Positions 5,934-13,480 of a stretch of DNA of 16,939 nucleotides are shown here, piece after piece. Positions within the stretch are counted from its first letter, which is position 1. Each line of letters begins with the position of its first letter. The notes beneath the pieces are model-generated. The model was not told where the DNA came from, made no database searches, and worked only from the letters and a program-made list of their open reading frames with translations. Source of the stretch: Caldifarciminota bacterium (lineage in GTDB: Bacteria > Hydrothermota > Tepidihabitantia > Tepidihabitantales > JAOUPE01); contig JAOUPE010000012.1 of NCBI GenBank assembly GCA_029880025.1, positions 1 through 16,939 of the forward strand. Reading direction: 5' to 3'. The position numbers and the translations under genes are program-made.

Positions 5934-7172
5934 ATGAAACGTAGGGTAGTTGTTACTGGACTTGGATTAGTAACCTGTTTAGGCAATGATGTAAAAACTT
6001 GCTGGGAAAATCTCCTGGCTGGAAAAAGTGGCATCTCCCGCATTACTAAATTTGACCCTTCAAACATCTCAGTGCAGATTGCCGGCGAGGTGAAAAATTT
6101 TGACCCGAGCCAGAAGTTTGACCCCAAATTGATTAAACGCAGCGATATTTATACTCAATATGCATTGTATGCCTCAGTCGATGCGGTTAATGATGCCGGA
6201 CTCGATTTTACCAATATGGATAAGTACCGGGTTGGAGTGATAATTGGTTCTGGTATGGGTGGTATTGAAACCTGGGAAAAACAGCATGAGATATTCCTTA
6301 CTAAGGGTCCGGCACGGGTTTCACCTTTACTAATCCCGATGATGATTCCAGATATGGCAGCCGGACAGGTGTCTATCTATTATGGATTAAGAGGTCCAAA
6401 CTATTGCACAACTTCAGCCTGTGCCTCGGGTGCCCATGCGATTGGTTTGTCGTTCCGGCACATCAGTTCAGGTGATGCCGATGTGATTATTGCTGGCGGC
6501 TCAGAAGCACCAATCACTGCCTATTGCGTTGCCGCATTTGCTAATATGGGTGCATTATCAAAACGTAATGACGCACCAGAAAAAGCCTCTCGTCCTTTTG
6601 ATAAAGACCGTAATGGCTTTGTAATTGCTGAAGGAAGCGGAATCGTTATCTTGGAAGAACTGGAACAGGCACTGAAACGAAAGGCAAAAATCTATTGTGA
6701 GATTAGCGGTTTTGGTCTTACCGGTGATGGTTATCACATCACGGCACCGGCACCAGAAGGCGAAGGTGCTTATGAAGCGATGAGACGCTCGATTGAAGAA
6801 GCCGGAATTGCAAAAGAGGAGATTGATTTTATCAATTCCCATGGTACATCCACCGATTTGAATGACTTGACCGAGACACAGGCGATTAAAAAATTATTTG
6901 ATGACCACGCGCCAAAACTTTTGGTCAATTCGACAAAATCGATGATGGGTCATTCATTGGGTGCAACAGGTGCAATCGAGTTTATTGTCACTTGTCTTTC
7001 GGTTTACCAAGGTAAAGTTCATCCGACAATAAACTTAGATAATCCGGATGAGGAGATGACTTTGGATTATGTCCGAGAGGGGGCAAAAGATAAGAAAATC
7101 CGAGCCGCAATCAGTAATTCTTTAGGTTTCGGAGGACATAATACGAGCTTATTGGTTAAGACTTATGGCTAA
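5934..7172 (+). CDS. fabF: 3-oxoacyl-[acyl-carrier-protein] synthase II
   Basis: Condenses malonyl-ACP with acyl-ACP in the elongation cycle of fatty-acid synthesis. At 412 residues it is the normal family length. It begins RRVVVTGLGLVTCLGNDV and contains the nucleophile Cys163 in TTSACASGAHAIG, His303 in NSHGTSTDLND, and Lys335/His340 in STKSMMGHSLGATGA. The positions coincide with the Escherichia coli FabF catalytic residues. The C-terminus has the NSLGFGGHN loop. The gene sits 16 nt after acpP without a visible Shine-Dalgarno, so it may rely on reinitiation by ribosomes leaving acpP. No residues are missing. FabB is less likely given the acpP-fabF order and the FabF-like motifs. Confidence 0.97.
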   Translation: MKRRVVVTGLGLVTCLGNDVKTCWENLLAGKSGISRITKFDPSNISVQIAGEVKNFDPSQKFDPKLIKRSDIYTQYALYASVDAVNDAGLDFTNMDKYRVGVIIGSGMGGIETWEKQHEIFLTKGPARVSPLLIPMMIPDMAAGQVSIYYGLRGPNYCTTSACASGAHAIGLSFRHISSGDADVIIAGGSEAPITAYCVAAFANMGALSKRNDAPEKASRPFDKDRNGFVIAEGSGIVILEELEQALKRKAKIYCEISGFGLTGDGYHITAPAPEGEGAYEAMRRSIEEAGIAKEEIDFINSHGTSTDLNDLTETQAIKKLFDDHAPKLLVNSTKSMMGHSLGATGAIEFIVTCLSVYQGKVHPTINLDNPDEEMTLDYVREGAKDKKIRAAISNSLGFGGHNTSLLVKTYG

Positions 7173-7200
7173 TGGCATAAGGCTATTGGCTGATGGCTAA
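7165..7200 (+). repeat. ATGGCTA/TTGGCTGATGGC repeat at the fabF-coaE junction
   Basis: The bases around the fabF stop and coaE start are built from repeated (A/T)TGGCT(A/G)ATGGC units (7165-7176 and 7187-7197). The fabF stop and the coaE ATG both fall inside these units. The repeat has replaced any room for a ribosome-binding site. Confidence 0.5.
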
Positions 7201-7795
7201 ATCTTCCTTTGTTGTTGGTATTGGTGGTAATATTGGTTCGGGCAAGACAACCCTGGCAAAAATTTTTCAAGAGTTTGGTGCAGAGATTGTAGATGCTGAC
7301 CGAATTGGTTGGTCATTGCTCAAAAAATCAACTAAGGAATATCGTAAAGTCATCAAAACCTTCGGCGAATCAATTTTGGATAAAGATCAAAACGTTGACC
7401 GGAAGAAACTCGGTGAAATTATATTCGCTAATCCAAGGAAACTGCGAACACTCAATCGTATTGTCCATCCCGCACTGTTGTCTAAATTGCGCCAGGAAAT
7501 CAGAAAAAAAGAAGGAATGGTTGTTATCGATGCCGCTTTGCTCTTTAATTGGAGAATGGAAAAGGAAATCGATGCCGCAATACTGGTTAGTGCGCCGAAA
7601 CGATTAAAAATTGAGCGAATCCGTAAGTTAGGAATGAGTAGAAAAGAAGTCGAACAACGTCTCAATCGACAGATGCCAGAAACCATGATGGCGAAAAAAG
7701 CTGATTTTATCATTAAGAATAATGGAACAAGACAGGATTTGAGAAACAAGGCAGCAGAATTGTGGCAGTTATTTAGTAAATGTCAAAGCACATGA
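7193..7795 (+). CDS. coaE: Dephospho-CoA kinase
   Basis: Phosphorylates the 3'-hydroxyl of dephospho-CoA, the last step of coenzyme A synthesis. The 200-residue product has the usual family length. It starts with a P-loop GIGGNIGSGKTT (residues 9-20, Lys18), then DADRIGW, a conserved IVHP motif, a central VVIDAALLF strand and the C-terminal NRQMPETMMAKKADFIIKNNGT region with the lid and adenine-binding elements. The start ATG lies 20 nt after fabF with no Shine-Dalgarno. The end overlaps the next gene by ATGA. Its place next to acpP and fabF makes sense, since CoA donates the pantetheine arm of ACP. Confidence 0.95.
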   Translation: MAKSSFVVGIGGNIGSGKTTLAKIFQEFGAEIVDADRIGWSLLKKSTKEYRKVIKTFGESILDKDQNVDRKKLGEIIFANPRKLRTLNRIVHPALLSKLRQEIRKKEGMVVIDAALLFNWRMEKEIDAAILVSAPKRLKIERIRKLGMSRKEVEQRLNRQMPETMMAKKADFIIKNNGTRQDLRNKAAELWQLFSKCQST

Positions 7796-8850
7796 AATTG
7801 GAGCAATTGCCGATAAAAGATATTGAACTGGTCAATAAAATCGTTCGAGTTGTCACCCCCTATATATTGGAATACAATGAAGTTAAAGACCTTGTCCAAG
7901 ACATTCTAGATGTATATAAAGAAAAGATAAATTCAAGTGCGCTATCGCTTGGTGAGCTGCGCCGGGAGGCAAATGCTGATACCTATCCGGTAAATTTTAA
8001 AGATAAAACTGAGACCCAGTTCAATATTATTTATGATATTGAGGAGACCCGACTTACTTTTGAGACTCAAAACGATGAAGAGGCGATGAAGATGTATCGG
8101 ATTCTACGCGAGCAGCGAATTATTACTCCGGATTTAAATTACATTCGAGAAAATCTGAGTGGAAATTTAACCGAATTTGTTGCCGCCCTGCTCTGGCAAA
8201 TCGGTTCAATCAAGGTTAGTCTCGGAGATTTGAAACCTCTATTCAAGGTTGACGAAAGAAAAAATCGCAGTCCAATTTATATTGATGTTAAATGTCTGCC
8301 CAATTACCCGGCGGTGAATGATTTCATCATTAGTCAGGCAACTCTGCTATTGAGTAATTTAGACTTTGATTTGATTTGTGGGGTAGAGGCAGGTAGTATC
8401 AGCTTCGCTGCCCTGCTCGCCAAAGAATTTGCCAAACCGATGTTTTTTGCTCGAAAAGAAAAACATTATCCTGAGGCATCGCTTTTTGAGGGTATCAGGA
8501 ACCATGAATTGTTTCGGAAAAAAGTCCTATTGGTCGACGATACTCTGGTTAAAGGTTGGACCAAAGAACGAGTTATTAGTGAGATTCGGAAGCAGGGAGG
8601 ATTTATCGAAGCCTGTTTTGTCATCTTCGACCGCGAGCAAGGAGGCAGAGAAGCCTTGGCAAAATTGGGAGTTCGACTTTATTCTTTGACCAATCGTCAG
8701 GCAGCATTGTCGAAACGGATACCACGGGCAATAACCTTTATTACCGATTCCGAATACGACGAGATCAATGAATATTTTGAAAGCCCACTAGAATGGCATA
8801 AGGAAAAAAATCTGGCTTATTACGAATTGACCCCTAAGAAAATTGAATAG
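7792..8850 (+). CDS. Orotate phosphoribosyltransferase-like protein with N-terminal extension
   Basis: The C-terminal part is a type I phosphoribosyltransferase most like PyrE: ALLWQIGSIKVS and SPIYIDVK match the orotate-enzyme N-terminal hood, LICGVEAGSISFAALLA the next strand and turn, FFARKEKH the catalytic lysine loop, and VLLVDDTLVKGWT (Asp249, Asp250) the PRPP-binding loop. PyrE usually reads DDVxTxG-(T/S) here, so the loop is atypical (TLVKGWT). About 125 N-terminal residues form an alpha-rich region I cannot place, and the 352-residue total is well over the roughly 200 of PyrE. The ATG at 7792 is chosen because it overlaps the coaE stop as ATGA; an in-frame ATG at 7780 would add four residues. 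It is followed by smc after 8 nt. It may be PyrE, or a PRTase of another specificity recruited to this operon. No other pyrimidine gene is nearby. Confidence 0.75.
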   Translation: MKLEQLPIKDIELVNKIVRVVTPYILEYNEVKDLVQDILDVYKEKINSSALSLGELRREANADTYPVNFKDKTETQFNIIYDIEETRLTFETQNDEEAMKMYRILREQRIITPDLNYIRENLSGNLTEFVAALLWQIGSIKVSLGDLKPLFKVDERKNRSPIYIDVKCLPNYPAVNDFIISQATLLLSNLDFDLICGVEAGSISFAALLAKEFAKPMFFARKEKHYPEASLFEGIRNHELFRKKVLLVDDTLVKGWTKERVISEIRKQGGFIEACFVIFDREQGGREALAKLGVRLYSLTNRQAALSKRIPRAITFITDSEYDEINEYFESPLEWHKEKNLAYYELTPKKIE

Positions 8851-8858
8851 GAACAAGA

Positions 8859-11800
8859 ATGCGTATCAAAGAATTACAGCTTTTTGGTTTTAAGTCCTTC
8901 CCTAATAAAACAACTATAAAATTTAGCGAAGGTATTACCGCAATTATTGGGCCTAATGGTTGTGGCAAAACTAATATCCTGGATGCGCTGCGTTGGGTAT
9001 TAGGCGAGCAGAGTTTTTCGATTCTGCGCTGTAATAAAAACGAGGAATTGATTTTTGGCGGTACGGCGAAATACCCCCCCTTAGGTTATACCGAGGTTAA
9101 ATTGATTTTAGAAAATGACTGTGATTTAACCAATTTAGGCGCAGAGGTTGAAATTAAAAGAAAGTATTTTCGTTCTGGTGAAAGCGAGTATTATATCAAC
9201 CGGAATCCCTGCCGGCTAAAAGATATTCAAGACATATTTTTGAATTCCGGAACCGGGACTAAGGCATATTCAATCTTCGACTTGAAACAGATTCGCGAGA
9301 TAATCAGTGGTGGGGTTAAGAAGATGTTTGACGAAGCAGCGAATCTTGCTAAATACCGAGGACGCAAAAACGAGACGATGCAAAAACTGGCGCTTACTGA
9401 ATCGGAGTTACTGCGGCTCAATGATGTGATTGCTGAACGCGAGCGCTATACCCGAAGTTTAAAACGTCAGGCACGCCGACTCGAAGTTTATGAACGATTA
9501 AGAGAAGAAGAAAAAAAACTTAAGCTGGTATCATTAAAAACCCAATACCGGACGGTCAAAGACGAAGAAGAGCAGTCCATCGCTTTCCTGAAGAATGCAG
9601 CAGCAAAAGAAGAGGCGGCTCTATTAGAAATTTCCCAAGATGAAAATGAATTGGAGAGAATACGTCAACAGTTAAGAGAGTTGCGAACCAAAAAAGAAAA
9701 TCTGACCAAAGAGTTAGAAGATAAACGTGACCGACTCCAAGAGCAAGAAAAAACGATAATCTCGAAACGAGAACACATCAATTACTTGAACCAGGAGATT
9801 GAACGTCTACGAAGAGAAATCGAGACCTTACAAAAAAAGATGGCGGGAAGTAACGAGCTGGCGCAGGGCTTAGAACAAGAAGTTAAAACCAAGGCGCAGA
9901 CGCACGAAATAATAAAGCAAGAATTGGAAAGAATCCGTTCTCAAGTCCGTGAAGAAGAAGAGATGCTGTTTAATCAACAATTGCAGTTCGAACAAGAGAA
10001 AAATAAGTTACAAGGCACAACCGATAAAATCATAACATTGCGGCAAAAGCAAATCGGAGAACTTGCCCAATCTCAGAATCTCACCGAATCAGAAAATAAA
10101 TTAAAAGTTGAGATAGAAAATTTGGCAGCACGCATTTGTGCTATCCAATCGGATATCGCACAAAATGAAAAGCGGATTGGCGAAATCGACGATAAATTAG
10201 CGGAAATGAGGTCTTCGGTTAGTGCACAAAATTCCGAGCTGGAAAGATTCAATAAAGAGTTAAAAGATTGGGCTGAACAAAAGAGAGTAAGACAAGAGGC
10301 GATATCTTTGCTCAAGCAAGAAATCAAATTATTAAGAACCACTTTAGGCAAGGAGCAGAAAGAAATTGTAAAAGCCAAGTTGGGTGAAGATTTCTTAGGT
10401 TCGGTGCAGGATTTTTTAATGGTCAGAGATGGTTATGAACGACCAGTCGAAGCTGCCCTTTATACGATTCTTGATTTTCTAGTGGTTAAGAAATGTATCG
10501 AACCCACCGATTTTAAATCCGATGCCCGCTTCGGTTTCCTGTTAGCCCAAGAAAACAATTTTCAATTTTCAATACCAAATTCTCAAATCCGGAAATCAGA
10601 CGGAGTCCTTGGTCAATTAAAAGATTTTGTTGAAATCAAAACCGGTGCACCAAAATTATTGCAAATGTTTTTCCACGAATTTTTCCTGGTAGAAAATTTC
10701 CCTAAGGCTTGGGAATTGAGTAAGCAATTTCCACAATTCTCATTTGTCACCGCCGACGGAATTGCCCTATTTAATCAGGGTATGATTCTTATCGAAAGCC
10801 AAGAGCAGGGAAAATTGAGAACGGAAAAGAAACTGGTAGAAAAGGAAGAGGAAAAGGTTAGATTTGAAAACGAGCTGGCAAACATGATTAATCAAATCAT
10901 AGCCCAAGAAGCAACGATTGTCGATTTAAAGCAGGAATTGGAACGAATGCAAGGAGAAATCCTTAATCTATTATCTGAAAGATCTAATCTTCAGGCTGCA
11001 CTTTCGGCAAAGAAAAATTCGAGCGATGAAATTAAAAAAGAATTAGACTGGCTCAAAGAAGACTTTGCTCAAACTCAGGCCCGAATTAACAAAAGCAAAC
11101 AAAATATCGACGAAGTCACCCAGAGTTTAAATGAACTGGACGATATTGAGCAGCCGCTAAAAGTTATTATTAGTAGTTTAGAAAAAGAAATTGTTGAACG
11201 GCAAAAACAGATTAAAGCAAAATTAGAAGAAGCGAGTAAGGTTCTATTCAATTTAGGAAAAATAGGTGAAGAATTGACTTTAAAACGGACCGAGCTTGCT
11301 TATCAAATAAAAGAGACCGATTTAGCTCAGCAACGAATAACCGAACTTGCCGAAACACAAAAGAGGGTGCAAGCGGAAATGGAAAAATTGACTTCAGAAA
11401 TTGAGTCAAACGAAAGACAGATTGAAGAAAACCGCAGGGTAATTAAATTAAGCTGCCAAGCGATTGATGAGCTGACAATTGACGAATTGAGTAAAGCCGA
11501 AGAAGAAATTGAATCCACTTTGAAAGAAAAACGAGACACTTTAGAAATACAACGAGCCGAGTTAATGAAACAGCGTATGAAACAATTTGAAAAACAAAAG
11601 CATCGAGAAGCGATTGAACAGGAAGCCCGGGAATTTTATCAGACTGATATCGCAGCGGTTGAAATCGTTCCGGACGAGCAGGTCACCGAGCGGCTTAAAG
11701 TGATTTCAGAGCGGGTGATGAATTTGGGTAAGGTCAATCCATTAGCCAAAGATGAATTTCAAAGGGAAAAAGCTGAACTGGATAATTACCTTAGCCAACG

Positions 11801-12353
11801 CCAGGACGTACTCGATGCTCGGAGCAACTTAGAAAAAACAATTACTGAAATTGAACAACATGCCAAGGAACAATTCCTGGATACCTTCCGACTGGTGCGA
11901 GAACGTTTCCGTTCGATTTTCACACGTCTCTTCATCGAGGGTGAAGCCGACCTTAGCTTACTGGACCAGGTCAATCCTTTGGATTCGGAGATTGAGATTA
12001 CCGCGCGACCTAAAGGCAAGATGCCAAAACGGCTGGAGCATCTGTCGGACGGCGAAAAAGCACTTTTAGCTTTATCTTTGCTTTTTGCTTTCTATTCTGT
12101 AAAACCTGCACCATTCTGTTTCTTTGATGAGGTGGACGCACCGTTAGATGATGTCAATGTCGGAAGATTTGCCGATTTCTTGAGGGAATTGGCAGCGGCT
12201 GGGACACAAGGCGTAGTTATTACCCATAACCGTCTGACCATTGAAAAAGCCGATGTTCTCCTTGGGGTAACTACTGAAGAGCCAGGTGTGTCAAAGGTGA
12301 TTTCAGTCCGACTCTCAGACTATAAACCCGAAAAAAATGAAGTCCGTTTTTGA
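8859..12353 (+). CDS. smc: Chromosome segregation protein SMC
   Basis: ATPase that compacts and individualises chromosomes as a ring-shaped dimer, normally with ScpA and ScpB (not in this window). The 1164-residue product has the full SMC layout: N-terminal ATPase half with Walker A GPNGCGKTN (31-39), a long coiled coil to about 505, a hinge from LGEDFLGSVQDF (508) to about 650, a second coiled coil to about 1010, and the C-terminal ATPase half with signature LSDGEKALLAL (1062-1072), Walker B FFDEVDAPLDD (Asp1090, Glu1091) and a VVITHN switch. Two things are unusual: the signature has Asp1064 where SMCs have Gly (LSGGE), and the hinge lacks the usual glycine-rich GG motifs. The gene starts 8 nt after the preceding one with only a weak purine-rich site, and overlaps ftsY by 17 nt. 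Confidence 0.96.
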   Translation: MRIKELQLFGFKSFPNKTTIKFSEGITAIIGPNGCGKTNILDALRWVLGEQSFSILRCNKNEELIFGGTAKYPPLGYTEVKLILENDCDLTNLGAEVEIKRKYFRSGESEYYINRNPCRLKDIQDIFLNSGTGTKAYSIFDLKQIREIISGGVKKMFDEAANLAKYRGRKNETMQKLALTESELLRLNDVIAERERYTRSLKRQARRLEVYERLREEEKKLKLVSLKTQYRTVKDEEEQSIAFLKNAAAKEEAALLEISQDENELERIRQQLRELRTKKENLTKELEDKRDRLQEQEKTIISKREHINYLNQEIERLRREIETLQKKMAGSNELAQGLEQEVKTKAQTHEIIKQELERIRSQVREEEEMLFNQQLQFEQEKNKLQGTTDKIITLRQKQIGELAQSQNLTESENKLKVEIENLAARICAIQSDIAQNEKRIGEIDDKLAEMRSSVSAQNSELERFNKELKDWAEQKRVRQEAISLLKQEIKLLRTTLGKEQKEIVKAKLGEDFLGSVQDFLMVRDGYERPVEAALYTILDFLVVKKCIEPTDFKSDARFGFLLAQENNFQFSIPNSQIRKSDGVLGQLKDFVEIKTGAPKLLQMFFHEFFLVENFPKAWELSKQFPQFSFVTADGIALFNQGMILIESQEQGKLRTEKKLVEKEEEKVRFENELANMINQIIAQEATIVDLKQELERMQGEILNLLSERSNLQAALSAKKNSSDEIKKELDWLKEDFAQTQARINKSKQNIDEVTQSLNELDDIEQPLKVIISSLEKEIVERQKQIKAKLEEASKVLFNLGKIGEELTLKRTELAYQIKETDLAQQRITELAETQKRVQAEMEKLTSEIESNERQIEENRRVIKLSCQAIDELTIDELSKAEEEIESTLKEKRDTLEIQRAELMKQRMKQFEKQKHREAIEQEAREFYQTDIAAVEIVPDEQVTERLKVISERVMNLGKVNPLAKDEFQREKAELDNYLSQRQDVLDARSNLEKTITEIEQHAKEQFLDTFRLVRERFRSIFTRLFIEGEADLSLLDQVNPLDSEIEITARPKGKMPKRLEHLSDGEKALLALSLLFAFYSVKPAPFCFFDEVDAPLDDVNVGRFADFLRELAAAGTQGVVITHNRLTIEKADVLLGVTTEEPGVSKVISVRLSDYKPEKNEVRF

Positions 12354-13191
12354 ACGAATTAAAAACGGATTAAAGAAGACCCGGGAGAAGTTTCACCAAT
12401 TCCTGAAATCGGACAATATCGAAGAATTGGAAGCAGCACTACTCGGCGCCGATGTCGGGGTAAAAGCAAGCTCCTATTTAATTGAAAAAATCAAAGGCAA
12501 AAGTGATAAAGCAGAAATTCTAAGGCAGGAAATTACCAATTTACTTAAAACCGAAGTTGCGATTAAAGAATTTGAGAAGCCTGAAGTCATAATGATTGTT
12601 GGGGTCAATGGTTCGGGTAAGACTACAACCATTGGCAAAATTGCCTATCAACTAAAAAATCTTGGGGAAAAAGTATTGATTGCAGCGAGTGATACCTATC
12701 GGGATGCAGCAGCGCCCCAACTAAAAATTTGGGCAGAGCGTGCCAATGTCGAAATTGTTGCTTCGGAAAAAAGTCAAGATGCAGCAGCGGTTACTTATGA
12801 TGCGATAAAAAAGGCTTATGCGAAAGGACTCGATGTGGTTTTGGTCGATACCGCGGGTCGGTTGCATACAAGAAAAGATTTGATGGAAGAGGCAAAGAAG
12901 ATTAAACGCACGATCACCAAGTTAAAGCCCGATGCGCCGGATGAGATTTGGTTAGTATTGGACGCCACGGTTGGGCAAAACGGAATTGCCCAGGCAAAAA
13001 TTTTTCATCAAGAATTGGGTATTACCGGAATCATTGTCACGAAATTAGACGGCACGGCCAAAGGCGGGGTAATCATACCAATTGCTTGTGAACTGAATCT
13101 GCCGATAAAATATTTGGGAATTGGTGAGGGCATTGAAGATTTAGAGGTATTTTCGGCGGAAGCGTTTGCTCAAGCCTTATTACAAGACTGA
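12337..13191 (+). CDS. ftsY: Signal recognition particle receptor FtsY
   Basis: GTPase that receives SRP-ribosome complexes at the membrane so that membrane proteins are inserted during translation. The 284-residue product is a minimal NG-domain form without the long acidic A domain. It has the helical N domain (ADVGVKASSYLIEKI), G1 GVNGSGKTTT (89-98), DTYRDAAAPQL in the insertion region, G3 DTAGR (171-175), G4 TKLDGTAKGG (235-244) and the closing GIGEGIEDL. The family normally has DTFRAAA, so Tyr and Asp are substitutions. FtsY rather than Ffh is indicated by the lack of an M domain and by DTAGRLHT...LMEEAKKI. The start overlaps the smc end by 17 nt, pointing to coupling. The smc-ftsY order is also found in Bacillus. 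Confidence 0.95.
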   Translation: MKSVFERIKNGLKKTREKFHQFLKSDNIEELEAALLGADVGVKASSYLIEKIKGKSDKAEILRQEITNLLKTEVAIKEFEKPEVIMIVGVNGSGKTTTIGKIAYQLKNLGEKVLIAASDTYRDAAAPQLKIWAERANVEIVASEKSQDAAAVTYDAIKKAYAKGLDVVLVDTAGRLHTRKDLMEEAKKIKRTITKLKPDAPDEIWLVLDATVGQNGIAQAKIFHQELGITGIIVTKLDGTAKGGVIIPIACELNLPIKYLGIGEGIEDLEVFSAEAFAQALLQD

Positions 13192-13457
13192 TTATTGTAT
13201 CAGCTTGCTTGTTAGGTTGAAATGCTGATATGATAGCAAACCTCTGAAGCCTAGAATTAAGTCGAAAAATAAATTAATTCCGTTTTATCTCGAACAACTT
13301 GGCGGTTCGTTGACCCCAGGACCTAAAGTAATTATTAATGCTAAGGGCGAGGCAATCAATGAACTGGGTGAATCAGAAAGTCCATCTTTTGGTGCTAACC
13401 AAATAATCGGCCGAAGATTTAAAAAACTTCGGAATTGAAATTATCTGGTTAGATTAA
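13188..13457 (+). pseudogene. Decayed DUF523 (YbbK-like) gene
   Basis: Three frame segments together recall a DUF523 protein. Segment one, from a CTG overlapping the ftsY stop, reads (L)IIVSACLLG, the typical N-terminus. After a shift near 13218-13220 comes KC, an in-frame TGA where Arg is expected, then YDSKPLKP and LIPFYLEQLGGSLTPGPKV, matching the family's C-R-Y-D and IPVCPEQLGGLPTPRP motifs. SPSFGANQI stands for SPSCG. A second shift before 13413 gives AEDLKNFGIEIIWLD, matching the usual LLKxNGIEVI end, with TAA at 13455-13457. Material normally between QLGG and SPSCG, and after SPSCG, is missing, so there are deletions too. The lost start (CTG instead of ATG), the nonsense codon, the two shifts and the deletions make one sequencing error an insufficient explanation. 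The intact gene probably overlapped ftsY as ATGA at the end of the operon. Confidence 0.8.
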
Positions 13458-13480
13458 ATAGTGTTATTGGCTGAGAATCT

